Source: Aquabacterium humicola
Lineage (GTDB): Bacteria; Pseudomonadota; Gammaproteobacteria; Burkholderiales; Burkholderiaceae_C
Assembly (NCBI RefSeq): GCF_030167915.1
Contig: NZ_JARGNB010000005.1
Span: 186,001-250,000 of the forward strand
Reading direction: 5' to 3'
DNA length: 64,000 nt
The translations under genes and the position numbers were made by a program. Below the pieces are notes generated by a model. The model was not told where the DNA came from, made no database searches, and was given only the letters and a program-made list of their open reading frames with translations. Below are positions 40,265-49,290 of the stretch, in pieces (positions within the stretch are counted from its first letter, which is position 1; each line of letters opens with the position of its first letter).

Positions 40265-40684
40265 ATGTGGCCCGTGATCCTCGCCATCGCGTCGACGGTG
40301 GCCCTGCTGTGCACGATGGGCTTCTTCATGATGGGCTCGCTGCCGCTGCTGATCCTGAAGCACGACACCCCGCTCGACGCGCGCTTCATCCGCAGTCTCT
40401 TCAACCTGCACTACCGGGCGGTGATGCTCACCGCGACGGTCGCCGCGCTGGCCTACGGCTTGGCCGGCAAGCCCGCGTTCTGCGCCGGCATGGCGGCGAT
40501 CGCTCTGCTGGGCTTCGGGCTGCACCGCACGATCGTCGGCCGCATGGACGCGCTGCGCGGCACGATGACGCCGTCCGACGCACCGGGCATCGCGCGCTTT
40601 CGCCGGCTGCATGTGAGCGGCATGCTGCTCAACGTGCTGCAGCTCGGCGCCGTGGCGATCGGGCTGACGCAGCTCGCGCTGTAG
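40265..40684 (+). CDS. Small integral membrane protein, unknown
   Basis: 139 residues with AGGAGG 6 nt before the ATG (40252-40258), a strong ribosome site. Four hydrophobic helices are visible (residues about 3-27 'VILAIASTVALLCTMGFFMMGSLPLLI'-type, 50-66, 68-86 and 117-137). A positively charged loop (HRTIVGRMDALRG) precedes the last. I do not recognise the family; function is unknown. It follows the SUI1 gene by 13 nt and ends 27 bp before the convergent AraC gene. Confidence 0.75.
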   Translation: MWPVILAIASTVALLCTMGFFMMGSLPLLILKHDTPLDARFIRSLFNLHYRAVMLTATVAALAYGLAGKPAFCAGMAAIALLGFGLHRTIVGRMDALRGTMTPSDAPGIARFRRLHVSGMLLNVLQLGAVAIGLTQLAL

Positions 40685-40711
40685 CGCGGCCGGGCAGGCC
40701 TCTGCGCAGGC

Positions 40712-41746
40712 TCAGCGCGGGCGATCGCCGACGTTTTCCGCCGCGCCGTGGCGCGCGCGGTATGCGCCCGGCGACTCGCCGAACCAGCGCTTGCAGGCGC
40801 GGAAGAAGTTGCTCGGGTCTTCGAAGCCCAGCTGCTGCGCCACCTGCTTCAGCGAATGGCGCGGCTGCTTCAGGTACACCTGCGCCAGCTCGCGCCGGGT
40901 TTCGTCGAGCAGTTGCTGGAACGAAGTGCCTTCGTCGTGCAGGCGGCGCTGCAGCGTGCGGTCGCTCAGCTGCAGCGCAGCGGCGGCCTGTTCGCGGCGC
41001 GGCTCGGCCTCGCTCAGGCGCGTGGCCAGGAAGTGACGCACCCGCTGGCCGGTACCGGCGCCGGACAGGCGCTCGAGCGCCTGCTCGGCGAGGCGCTCGT
41101 GCAGCGCGGCCATCGCCGCGTCGCGCGCCGGCAGCGGCAGCGCCAGGTCGTCCCGGCGCAGCAGCGCGCGGTTGGCCGCGCAGCCATAGCGCACCGGACA
41201 GCCGAACACGGCCTGGTGCAGCGCCGCATGCGGCGAAGGCGGATCGACGAACTCGATCACCAGCGCGTTGAAGTCACGCCCGCTGATCCAGCTGCAGAAG
41301 CTCAGCGTCGTCAGCATGCCGAACTCCACCCGCTGCCGCGGCACCGGCCTCGCGCCGCCCAGGTGTCCCAGCTCGATCCAGCAACCCTGCGCATCGTCGG
41401 CCAGCGCGAAGGTCGCCGCATTGCTCACCACGTCCATGTAGCGCTGCATGCGCTGCAGCGCCTGCAGCAGCGTGGGGCAGGCCATCATCGCGAAACCCAC
41501 CATGCCCAGCTTGGCGTAGGTGGCGGCCAGCTCGCGGCGCAGGCCCAGCGTCGGCTTGCCCGAGCGCCGCACCGCCAGCTCCCACAGCAGGCTCACGTCG
41601 TCGATCGTGAAGCGGGCTTCCGGCTCGTCGAGCAGGCGCAGGTCCAGGCCGGCCTGCGCAAACAGCGCCGCCACGTCCAGGCCCTCGGCCGCGAACATGT
41701 CGGCCACGCCCCGCACCCACGCTGCCGAACTCGTGCGCTCGATCAA
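40712..41746 (-). CDS. AraC-family regulator (OruR/arabinose-binding-like N-domain)
   Basis: 344 residues from TTG 41746, which has GGAG 8 nt upstream. The frame extends to GTG 41860, but that stretch overlaps two palindromes and lacks a ribosome site. The N-terminal domain ('VADMFAAEGLDVAALFAQAGLDLRLLDEPEARFTIDDVSLLWELAVRRSG') is the Arabinose_bd/OruR type. The C-terminal AraC double HTH is clear ('QAAAALQLSDRTLQRRLHDEGTSFQQLLDETRRELAQVYL', 'SLKQVAQQLGFEDPSNFFRACKRWFGESPGAYRARH'). It is divergent to the carboxylesterase gene and is its likely activator. Confidence 0.88.
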   Translation of the reverse strand: MIERTSSAAWVRGVADMFAAEGLDVAALFAQAGLDLRLLDEPEARFTIDDVSLLWELAVRRSGKPTLGLRRELAATYAKLGMVGFAMMACPTLLQALQRMQRYMDVVSNAATFALADDAQGCWIELGHLGGARPVPRQRVEFGMLTTLSFCSWISGRDFNALVIEFVDPPSPHAALHQAVFGCPVRYGCAANRALLRRDDLALPLPARDAAMAALHERLAEQALERLSGAGTGQRVRHFLATRLSEAEPRREQAAAALQLSDRTLQRRLHDEGTSFQQLLDETRRELAQVYLKQPRHSLKQVAQQLGFEDPSNFFRACKRWFGESPGAYRARHGAAENVGDRPR

Positions 41747-41761
41747 CTCGCCTGCTCCGTT

Positions 41762-41801
41762 CTGGCGCTGCAACGCCAGCGTTGTGGCCGCCTGCGGCCA
41801 C
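41762..41801. promoter_or_regulatory. Two palindromes in the AraC/esterase divergent region
   Basis: CTGGCG-N6-CGCCAG (41762-41779) and a perfect 18-bp palindrome GTGGCCGCCTGCGGCCAC (41784-41801). They sit 23 bp upstream of a -10-like TAGAAT (41824-41829), where an activator would bind. A further hairpin CCCTCT-CGC-AGAGGG (41839-41853) lies in the esterase leader. Confidence 0.5.
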
Positions 41802-41885
41802 TGTGTCCACCGAACGCGATTTCTAGAATGAAATTCGACCCTCTCGCAGAGGGGAAACACTCGTCATTCGAGCAGGAGACAAACG

Positions 41886-43646
41886 ATGGACGCGCGCTGG
41901 GCTTGGAGTCGTGGTGGGCTGGCGGTGCTGGCCTTGGGCAGCGCGCTGCTGGGGGGCTGCGGCGGCAACGACGACGTGCCGCCCACGCGGCGCGAAACGG
42001 TCTACGGCACGCTGCAAGGCAGCGACCTCGGCGCCGCCAGCGGCACCTGGGCCTGGAAGGGCGTGCCCTATGCCAAGCCGCCGGTCGGCGCCCTGCGCTG
42101 GAAGGCCCCGGTGGAACCCGACAGCTGGGCCGGCACGCTGCGGCCGGCCACGCAGTTCGGCAATGCCTGCGTGCAGTACGGCCGCATCTACGGTCCCGGC
42201 GCGAACAACACCTACGACGCGACGATCGGCACCACGCTGAACCAGGCCGTGGGCAGCGAGGACTGCCTGTACCTGAACATCTGGCGCCCCGCCACGACGG
42301 ACGACAGGCTGCCGGTGATCGTCTTCATCCACGGTGGCAGCAACGTCTCGGGCTACACCGCGGACCCGGTGTACGACGGGGCGGCGCTGGCGAAGACGGC
42401 CAACGCCGTGGTCGTGACGGTGAACTACCGCCTGGGCATCTTCGGCTGGCTGAACCTGCCGCAGCTGAAGGAAGGCAGCAATGCCAGCGACGATTCGGGC
42501 AACTTCGCGACGCTGGACACGATCCAGGCGCTGCGCTTCATCAACCGCAACATCGCCAGTTTCGGCGGCGACCCCGGCAACGTCACGGTTACCGGCCAGT
42601 CGGCCGGCGCGATCAACGTCTATGCGCTGATGACCTCGCCGCTGATGGTCAATGCCAGCCCGAAGCTGATGCACCGCGCGGTGGCGATGAGCGGCGGCAT
42701 CTCGCTGGCCACCAACCTGCCCCCCGGCAGCCTGCCGACCTTGAACCCGGCCAGCACGTCGCTGGCCCAGGGCACCGCGCTGCTGCAGCAGCAGCTGATC
42801 GCCGACGGCCTGGCCACCGACGTGGCCTCGGCCAATGCCTACATCGCGACGCAAGGCAAGGCCCAGCTGGCCGCGTACCTGAGGGGCAAGAGCCCGGCCG
42901 CGCTGCTGGGCACGCTGCTGGGCAAGCTGAGCGCGCTGGGCCTCGCCGGTTCGGGCCCGATCCCCGAGGGCACGGTGCTGCCGGTGGACCCGGTGGCCGC
43001 CATCAACGCCGGGCAGTATTTGAAGCTGCCGTTCATCGCCAGCAATACACGCGACGAGGCCAAGCTGTTCCCGACCTTCCTCGCGCTGTCGCCGGCGCTC
43101 GGTGGCGTCAGCGGCCGCCTGGTCAACGACGCGGCGCTGTTCAGCACCCAGATGGCCTACAACCCGAACGCGGCGCCCACGGTCGCCGTCGAGCAGTGGA
43201 TTCCGGCCGCCTACCTGCCGGTGGCCACGCCGACCACCGGCTTCAATGCCCGCACCGACCTGCTCAACAGCATCTTCTTCATCGCCAGCCGCAACAACGT
43301 GATGGCCGCGCTGAAGGCGCAGCAGCCCACCAGCGTCTGGTACTTCCGCTTCGACTGGGACGAGGAACCGGCGCCATGGAACGACATCTACGGCGCCGCC
43401 CATGCCTTCGACCTGCCCTTCGTCTTCGGCACCTTCGGGCCCTCGCTGTTCTCCAACGTCGCCAACAGCAGCGCCAACCAGGCCGGCCGTCTGGCGCTGT
43501 CGGACGCGATGATGAAGAGCCTGGGCGCCTTCGCGCGCAGCGGCGACCCGAACCACAGCGCGCTGGGCGTCACCTGGCCGGTGTGGCCGGCGCAGCTGCT
43601 GTTCGATGCCTCGGCCACCGCCAAGGCGATCAGCGTGAAGCCGTGA
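41886..43646 (+). CDS. Lipoprotein type-B carboxylesterase
   Basis: 586 residues with GGAG 8 nt before the ATG. The signal peptide ends in the lipobox LLGGC (Cys25), so the enzyme is an envelope lipoprotein. The catalytic Ser239 lies in 'VTVTGQSAGAINV', the oxyanion loop is 'IHGGSNVSG' and the His is in 'YGAAHAFDLPFVFG', with 'EDCLYLNIWRP' the family signature. It hydrolyses carboxylic esters of unknown identity. AraC regulator and palindromes upstream suggest substrate induction. Confidence 0.94.
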   Translation: MDARWAWSRGGLAVLALGSALLGGCGGNDDVPPTRRETVYGTLQGSDLGAASGTWAWKGVPYAKPPVGALRWKAPVEPDSWAGTLRPATQFGNACVQYGRIYGPGANNTYDATIGTTLNQAVGSEDCLYLNIWRPATTDDRLPVIVFIHGGSNVSGYTADPVYDGAALAKTANAVVVTVNYRLGIFGWLNLPQLKEGSNASDDSGNFATLDTIQALRFINRNIASFGGDPGNVTVTGQSAGAINVYALMTSPLMVNASPKLMHRAVAMSGGISLATNLPPGSLPTLNPASTSLAQGTALLQQQLIADGLATDVASANAYIATQGKAQLAAYLRGKSPAALLGTLLGKLSALGLAGSGPIPEGTVLPVDPVAAINAGQYLKLPFIASNTRDEAKLFPTFLALSPALGGVSGRLVNDAALFSTQMAYNPNAAPTVAVEQWIPAAYLPVATPTTGFNARTDLLNSIFFIASRNNVMAALKAQQPTSVWYFRFDWDEEPAPWNDIYGAAHAFDLPFVFGTFGPSLFSNVANSSANQAGRLALSDAMMKSLGAFARSGDPNHSALGVTWPVWPAQLLFDASATAKAISVKP

Positions 43647-43721
43647 CGGGCACGGCCGGCCTCGGCGCCTGAGCCGCAAGGGTGGACCTGTCCGAGCGTC
43701 GGTGCAAAGGCCTGGCGGCGC

Positions 43722-45590
43722 TCACTTGCCGATCAGCGCGGCCGTCCAGGCCGCGCGCAGCATGCCGGCATCGTTCGGCTGCGCTTCATTGCCCATCGAG
43801 TTGCGGGTGATGAAGACCTCGGTGCCCGGGTACACCACCAGCTGCGACGCCGCGCCGCCGGCGCCACCGTTCTTCGAGTACAGCGGACCGACGCCGTCGG
43901 GGCCGCTCATCGCCGGGGCCTCGCCACCGAAGCCGATGGACTTGGCGGCCGCCAGGTCCGTGGGCGTCAGCAACGCGCCGTTCGCCAGCTTCGACAGGAA
44001 GCGCGCGAATTCCTTGGACGTCATCTTCAGGCCGCCGGAGCCGGCCTCGAGGTAGTCGTCCTCGCTCTCGGGGATCCACGGCGCGATCTCGTCGGTCGGC
44101 GGCGTGCCCCAGTGGTAGCGGTAGGCCCCGTTCTCGCCGTCGCCGTAGACGTACTTGAAGTCGGCGTCGACGCCCACCTCGGCCAGCATGCCGCGCACGT
44201 AGTTGCGGAAGCGCTTGCTCATCTCCTCGTTGCGCTTGGACTCGCTGGGCTCGAAGAGGAACAGGTTGGTCACGCCGACCGGGTCCATCACGTACGGCAG
44301 CAGGTAGCGCATCAGCGTGTAGTGGATGTTGTGGTAGCCGGCGTCGCGGACCATGCCGCCGGCCACCGCATCGCGCAGGCAGCGGTAGGGGTTGCTGTCG
44401 CACATCGCGGCCGGATAGTGCAGGCCCTTGCCGACCGTGGGCTTCAACCCGTGCGACAGCAACTGGCGGAAGGTGACCGTGTCCATGCCCGGTCCGCGCG
44501 GCCAGTGCGGCGGCAGGTAGTGGTCGACCTTCGCGTCCACCGACACGGAGCGCTCGCGCAGCGCGCGCAGCATCGCCACCAGCGTGACGGTCTTGGTCGT
44601 GCTGGCCATCTCGTTGAGCGTGTTCTCGGTGAACGGCAGCGGCGACCACAGCCCGTTGCTGGCGGTCACCGCGCGGCGGGCGCCGCCGGCGCCCTTGCGC
44701 AGCACGACGCCGTTCTGCGCGATGGCGTAGCTGAAGCCGACGGTGTAGGGCGTCAGCCGGGCCTCGATCTCGGAGGCGAACTTGTCGAGGTCCACCGCGT
44801 AGTCGGCGGTATAGGCCACCTGGCGCAGCGGCGGGTAACCTGGCACAGGCACGCTCAGCGTCTGCAGGAAGTCGCGCGCGGCGGGCGACTTCTGGCCGAT
44901 GAACTGGCCGGACGTGAGGTTGGCGGTCTGGTGCGGCAGGTCGAAGAAGGCACCGCCCATGCCGTCGCTGGAACGCGTCGCGATGCTGACCGTGGCATAC
45001 ACCGGGCGCGCATCGCCCGGCTCGGCGAAGCGCTCGGTCATCATGACCACCGTTGAGCCGTACTGGCGCACGTAGGCGCGGCTGCCGTCGGAGCCCTTGA
45101 ACGCGCCGTCGAGGTCGCTGGCCATCGTCGACTGGAACTTCGCTTCGCGCGCCTGCGGGAAGGTGAACTGGCTGGGCAGCTTGGCGATCCAGGTGCCGGT
45201 GCCGACGTTCTCGCCGCTGGCGCGCTGCAGCGTCGAGCCGCCATTGGACAGGGTCAGGGTCAGCGGGCCCTGCTGCGTGCTGCTGCCCTTGGGCAGGCCG
45301 TAGACCTGGCCGGTGATGGTCATGCCCGAGCGCGTGCCGCTGAAGACGTAGGCGCGCGTGCCGGTCAGGTCCTGGCTGAAGCCGACCACCGTGTTGTTGA
45401 CGGCGCGCAGCGACAGCACGCTGCCGTCGGCGCCGTGGTAGGTGCGGGTCAGCGAGATCGCATCGCCGCCGACGAGGTCGCTGGCGTGGACCGGTGCGGC
45501 AACGGCCAGCGCGGCGGCCGCGGCGAGCAGGCCGGCCCACAGGCGTCGGCGACGCGTGGGCACGGGGGAAGCAGGGAGAAGGGAGGTCAT
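43722..45590 (-). CDS. Exported serine hydrolase (beta-lactamase/class C-like)
   Basis: 622 residues. Residues 1-36 are a signal peptide ending AAPVHA. Residues about 37-240 form a beta-rich domain without a known label. The serine beta-lactamase-like domain starts near 275: nucleophile Ser330-x-x-Lys333 in 'NEMASTTKTVT', then 'FRQLLSHGLKP', 'GYHNIHYTLMRYLLPYV' (tyrosine region) and 'YSKNGGAGGAAS' near the KTG position. Esterase, peptidase or D-Ala-directed action is possible; resistance to beta-lactams should not be assumed. It is the third gene of a globin/Spy-like/hydrolase run, 85 nt behind the Spy-like gene. Confidence 0.88.
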   Translation of the reverse strand: MTSLLPASPVPTRRRRLWAGLLAAAAALAVAAPVHASDLVGGDAISLTRTYHGADGSVLSLRAVNNTVVGFSQDLTGTRAYVFSGTRSGMTITGQVYGLPKGSSTQQGPLTLTLSNGGSTLQRASGENVGTGTWIAKLPSQFTFPQAREAKFQSTMASDLDGAFKGSDGSRAYVRQYGSTVVMMTERFAEPGDARPVYATVSIATRSSDGMGGAFFDLPHQTANLTSGQFIGQKSPAARDFLQTLSVPVPGYPPLRQVAYTADYAVDLDKFASEIEARLTPYTVGFSYAIAQNGVVLRKGAGGARRAVTASNGLWSPLPFTENTLNEMASTTKTVTLVAMLRALRERSVSVDAKVDHYLPPHWPRGPGMDTVTFRQLLSHGLKPTVGKGLHYPAAMCDSNPYRCLRDAVAGGMVRDAGYHNIHYTLMRYLLPYVMDPVGVTNLFLFEPSESKRNEEMSKRFRNYVRGMLAEVGVDADFKYVYGDGENGAYRYHWGTPPTDEIAPWIPESEDDYLEAGSGGLKMTSKEFARFLSKLANGALLTPTDLAAAKSIGFGGEAPAMSGPDGVGPLYSKNGGAGGAASQLVVYPGTEVFITRNSMGNEAQPNDAGMLRAAWTAALIGK

Positions 45591-45675
45591 GGTGCGGGTT
45601 CCTGAACGGGGTTCGTCTGAAGTGGGTTCGTCGGGAGGGGGATGGAGGGTCGAAGCGCGGGGCGACGCGAGCGCG

Positions 45676-46101
45676 TCAGAGCAGGCGCTCGTCGCGCGAG
45701 CTGCCGTGCATGGCCTTGCGTCGGGCCAGCTCGGCCTCGAAGCGGACGCGCTGCTCGGGGGTCAGCAGCGCGCGGATCTTGTCGTTCTCGGCCTCGCGGA
45801 TCTTGCGCAGGTCCTGCTGCAGCGCATCGACGACCGGCTGCTGCTTCGCGATGGCCGCGCTGTCGCGGGCCAGGTGCGCGCGGCGCAGCACGCGGCTCTC
45901 GCGGTTGAAGTCGCCGCGCTTGGCCGCGAACTCCAGGCGATAGACCTTCTCGATGGCCATCACCGCATGCGCCTGGTCGCGGCTGAGGCCCAGCGCCGTT
46001 TCCAGCGGCTGGTCGGCGGCGGCAGGGCGGGCGACGACGAGGGTCGCGACGCACACGGCGGTGAACATCACGTCGCGCCATGAAGCACGGGCGTTGCTCA
46101 T
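45676..46101 (-). CDS. Periplasmic Spy/CpxP-like helical protein
   Basis: 141 residues; the ATG at 46101 overlaps the globin stop (ATGA). Residues 1-28 are a signal peptide (SNARASWRDVMFTAVCVATLVVARPAAA). The mature part is all helix: 'LETALGLSRDQAHAVMAIEKVYRLEFAAKRG' and the LTxxQ-like 'RALLTPEQRVRFEAELARRKAM'. The LTxxQ motif and helical hairpin are those of Spy/CpxP/ZraP envelope-stress proteins, which act as chaperones or metal sensors. A different frame (45587-46081) is a shadow. Confidence 0.8.
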   Translation of the reverse strand: MSNARASWRDVMFTAVCVATLVVARPAAADQPLETALGLSRDQAHAVMAIEKVYRLEFAAKRGDFNRESRVLRRAHLARDSAAIAKQQPVVDALQQDLRKIREAENDKIRALLTPEQRVRFEAELARRKAMHGSSRDERLL

Positions 46102-46547
46102 GCGGCCTCCTGCATGTCGGCAGCCTCGGCCGGGTAGGCCGCGGCCTTCATCGCACCGGCCAGCGTCTCGTAGGCCAGCAGCCAGGCTTCGCGCGCAGCC
46201 GGCGTCATCGCGGCGCCGAGGCCTTGTTCGAGGGTCCAGATCAGCGCGGTGCCCACGCTGTCGTAGTGCTGCGGCTGCACGCCGTAGCCGACATGGCGCC
46301 GCGCCAGCTGCTGCGCGGTGGGCAGCACGGCCCCCAGGTCGTGCAGGCTGCGCACCACCGCGTCCAGCGTGGCCATCAGCATGGCGCCCTGGGCATGGAT
46401 GTCGCGCTTGAACAGCGGCCGCGTATCGGGCGCCAGCTCGAACAGGCGGCCGTAGAACAGGTCCGCCGCGGCGGCCTTGATCGGCAGCACCTGCTGCCAG
46501 GTGGATCGGACCAGCACGATCTGCTGGGGCGACATGAGGACTTTCAT
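46098..46547 (-). CDS. Single-domain bacterial globin
   Basis: 149 residues from ATG 46547 (MKVLMSPQQIVLVRSTW), with GGAGA 7 nt upstream. The globin fold is of the flavohaemoglobin/Vitreoscilla type: Phe46 at CD1 (RPLFKRDIHAQGAML), distal Gln53 and proximal His85 in 'ARRHVGYGVQPQHYDSVG', then 'EAWLLAYETLAGAMKAA'. There is no reductase domain. Roles in such globins are O2 supply or NO detoxification. It is first in a three-gene minus-strand operon and divergent to the STAND regulator. Confidence 0.93.
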   Translation of the reverse strand: MKVLMSPQQIVLVRSTWQQVLPIKAAAADLFYGRLFELAPDTRPLFKRDIHAQGAMLMATLDAVVRSLHDLGAVLPTAQQLARRHVGYGVQPQHYDSVGTALIWTLEQGLGAAMTPAAREAWLLAYETLAGAMKAAAYPAEAADMQEAA

Positions 46548-46611
46548 CGGGCGTCTCCTGAGGCGGTGGAAGGGATGGAGGCCAGTGTTCCGACACCCCC
46601 TCGCAAGCACC

Positions 46612-46663
46612 TTCAGGCGGACTTAAAAATGGTTAAACATCGGCCGCGACCGCTCCCTACACT
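46612..46663 (+). promoter_or_regulatory. A/T-rich direct repeats between globin and regulator genes
   Basis: TTCAG (46612), TTAAA (46623) and TTAAA (46633) recur at 11 and 10 bp spacing, the layout bound by OmpR-type winged helices such as the one at the N-terminus of the flanking regulator. TTAAAC (46633) and TACACT (46658-46663) might be its -35/-10, but with a 19-bp spacer. Confidence 0.3.
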
Positions 46664-46674
46664 TCGACGCCACG

Positions 46675-49290
46675 ATGGCGAACACCCTGCGCTTCGGCCG
46701 GTTCGAGCTGCGGCCCGCAGAGCACCGGCTGCTCGCCGACGGCCAGCCGGTGCCGCTGGGCGGGCGTGCGTTCGACCTGCTGCTCGCGCTGGTGCAGCGG
46801 CCGGGCGAACTGGTCGGCCGCAACGAGCTGATCGAGCAGGTCTGGCCGGGCCGCGTGGTCGAGGAGAACAACCTCACCGTGCAGGTCAATGCGCTGCGCA
46901 AGGCGCTCGGCAGCGAGTGGCTGGTGACCGTGCCGGGGCGGGGCTACCGCTTCGTCGCGCCGGCGCCGGCGGCCACGGCCTCGGCGCCGTCATCCCCCTC
47001 GGCCCCTGCATCGCCTTCATCGACGCCATTGCCGGCAACCACCGCGGCGCCGCTCCCGTCTGGCCCGCGCACCAACCTGCCGGTGCTGCAGCCGCAGCTG
47101 ATCGGCCGCAGCGACGACCTGGCCGCGCTGGGCACGCTGGTCGACCAGCACCGGCTGGTCACCGTGGTCGGCGCCGGCGGCATCGGCAAGACGCGCCTCG
47201 TGCAGGCGCTGATGCAGCTGCGCGCCAACGCCTATCCGCAGGGCGTTTGCTGGGTGGAGCTGGGCAACGTCGGCACGTCCGCGGCCCTGCCGCCGGCAGT
47301 CGCGGCGGCGCTGGGCCTGCAGTCGCCCCCAGGCGACGCGCTGGCGCACCTGGCGCGCACGGTGGCCGGGCTGCAGATGCTGCTTGCGCTGGACAACGCC
47401 GAACACCTGCTCGACGACGTGGCCGGCCTCGCGCAGGCGCTGCTGGACGCGGCGCCGGCCCTTCGCCTGGTGATCACCAGCCAGGCGCCGCTGCGGCTGG
47501 CCCAGGAACGCATCTTCCGGCTCGGGCCGCTGGCCCTGCCGCAGGGCCCGCTGCCGGCGCAGCAGGCGCAGTCCTTCGGCGCGGTGGCGCTGTTCTGCGA
47601 ACGCGCGGCCGCGGCCGATCACCGCTTCGTGCTCGACGAGGCCGACGTGCCCGCGGTGATCGAGCTGTGCCGGCACCTCGACGGCGTCGCGCTGGCCATC
47701 GAGCTGGCGGCCGCGCGCGCGCCGGCGCTGGGCATTCCGCGGCTGCAGCAGGCGCTGTCCGACCGGCTGCAGGTCTTCAGCAGCAACCGCAACCGCCTGG
47801 CGCCGGCGCGGCAGCAGAGCCTGCGCGCGGCGCTCGAATGGAGCGTGGGCCTGCTGGCGCCGTTCGAACAACAGCTGTTCCGCCGCCTCGGCGTGGTGGC
47901 CAGCAGCGCGTCGCTGGGCCTGGTGCAGCGCCTGGGCACGCTGGCCGACGACGACGCCGCGCCGGCGGATGCCTGGGCCGTCGTCGATGCGCTGGACCAG
48001 CTGGTGCAGCGCTCGCTGGTCGACGTGGTGCAGGCCGAAGGCGCCGGCCCGACGCACTACCGGCTGCTCGAGTCCCCGCGGGCGCTGGCGCTGGAGCAGC
48101 TGGCCGCGGCCGGCGAAGCCCCCGTGGTGCGCCTGCGCTTCGCCCACGCCGTGCTCGACGAGCTCGACGCCGCGCGCACCGCGCTGCTCGCCGGCGAGCT
48201 CGGCCTGCAGGACTGGCGCCAGCTCGGCGCCCGGGCGCTGGACAACGCCCGCGCGGCGCTGGCCTGCGCGAACGACGCCGGGCTGCCGGCCCTGGAGCTG
48301 GCGCTGGCCAGCGCGATGATGCCCGCCGCGCTGAATGCCGAGCGCCTGGCGCTGGCGGACCGCTGCGAGCAGTTGATCGCCGCCTGTGCCGACCGCCAGG
48401 CGCCGCTGGACCCGGTGCGGGTCTACGACGCCTGGCGCGAGATCAGCGTGGCGCTGGCCAACATGCGGCCGCAGCGCAGCCTGGTGGCCGCGCGGCACGC
48501 GCTGGCGCTGGCGCGGCAGCTGGATGCCTCGCGCCCGGACCGCTATGCGCTCTATGACGCGCTCTGCGCCACCGCGCACATGCTGGTCGACGACGACGAC
48601 GCGCTGCCCGCTGTGGCCCTGCTGCAGGAAGCGCGCACGCTCGAAGACCCGGGCTGGCCGCCCGTGCGCCTGCTGCCCGGCCTGCGCGTCCAGGCCAGCA
48701 TCGCGATGGCGCGCCACGAGGTGTCCGAAGCGCTGCGCCTGTACCGCCGCGTGCTCGACGTCGGCCACGCCGCCGGCGACCCCGGTGTGACCACCCAGCT
48801 CAACCTCGCCAACGCCGAGCTGCTGGCCGGCGATGCCGAGGCGGCCGTTGCCAGCGGCATCCGGCTGGTGGCGCTGATCCAGCCGCTGCGCAACGAGAAC
48901 ATGCTGTTCTTCGCGCGCATCAACCTGGCCGCGGCGCACCTGATGCTGCACCAGACCGCGCCTGCGCGGCAGCAGCTGCACGAGGCCCTGCCCCGGCCGC
49001 TGCGCGGGCCGCTGCAGACCTGGTGCATGAACTACCTGGCGCTGCTGGCCGCGCTGGAAGGCCGCTTCGACGACGCGGCGCAACTGGTAGGCGCCACCGA
49101 CGCGCGCTACGCGACGGACGACGAGCAGCGCCAGGTCAACGAACAGCGCGCCTACGAACGCACGCTGCAGCTGCTGTGCGACGCACCGGCCGACGATGCG
49201 GCCATCGACGCGCTGATCACGCAGGGGCGGACACTGAGCGATGCCGACGTGGTGCAGCTGGCGCTGCAGGCGGTGGAACGGGCGCCATGA
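46675..49290 (+). CDS. STAND-type regulator: OmpR winged helix + NB-ARC ATPase + TPR
   Basis: 871 residues. Residues 1-95 are an OmpR/PhoB winged helix without a receiver (LRFGRFELRPAEHRLLADG, 'GRAFDLLLALVQRPGELVGRNELIEQVWPGRVVEENNLTVQVNALRKAL', 'TVPGRGYRF'). After an Ala/Pro/Ser linker comes an NB-ARC-like ATPase with P-loop VVGAGGIGKT (164-173), 'LALDNAEHLLDDVA' (Walker B) and 'LRLVITSQAPLRLAQERIFRLGPL'. From about 520 on, helical TPR-like repeats. These proteins act as ATP-driven sensory switches. It probably controls the divergent globin operon. Confidence 0.93.
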   Translation: MANTLRFGRFELRPAEHRLLADGQPVPLGGRAFDLLLALVQRPGELVGRNELIEQVWPGRVVEENNLTVQVNALRKALGSEWLVTVPGRGYRFVAPAPAATASAPSSPSAPASPSSTPLPATTAAPLPSGPRTNLPVLQPQLIGRSDDLAALGTLVDQHRLVTVVGAGGIGKTRLVQALMQLRANAYPQGVCWVELGNVGTSAALPPAVAAALGLQSPPGDALAHLARTVAGLQMLLALDNAEHLLDDVAGLAQALLDAAPALRLVITSQAPLRLAQERIFRLGPLALPQGPLPAQQAQSFGAVALFCERAAAADHRFVLDEADVPAVIELCRHLDGVALAIELAAARAPALGIPRLQQALSDRLQVFSSNRNRLAPARQQSLRAALEWSVGLLAPFEQQLFRRLGVVASSASLGLVQRLGTLADDDAAPADAWAVVDALDQLVQRSLVDVVQAEGAGPTHYRLLESPRALALEQLAAAGEAPVVRLRFAHAVLDELDAARTALLAGELGLQDWRQLGARALDNARAALACANDAGLPALELALASAMMPAALNAERLALADRCEQLIAACADRQAPLDPVRVYDAWREISVALANMRPQRSLVAARHALALARQLDASRPDRYALYDALCATAHMLVDDDDALPAVALLQEARTLEDPGWPPVRLLPGLRVQASIAMARHEVSEALRLYRRVLDVGHAAGDPGVTTQLNLANAELLAGDAEAAVASGIRLVALIQPLRNENMLFFARINLAAAHLMLHQTAPARQQLHEALPRPLRGPLQTWCMNYLALLAALEGRFDDAAQLVGATDARYATDDEQRQVNEQRAYERTLQLLCDAPADDAAIDALITQGRTLSDADVVQLALQAVERAP

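Noticed and set aside
43722-45590. Annotation as a beta-lactamase resistance gene
   Set aside because: Only the general serine-hydrolase motifs are present, with a large extra N-terminal domain; resistance activity cannot be claimed.
45587-46081. 164-codon frame overlapping the Spy-like gene
   Set aside because: The Arg/Pro-rich product is a shadow; the 45676-46101 frame has a signal peptide and the LTxxQ motif.
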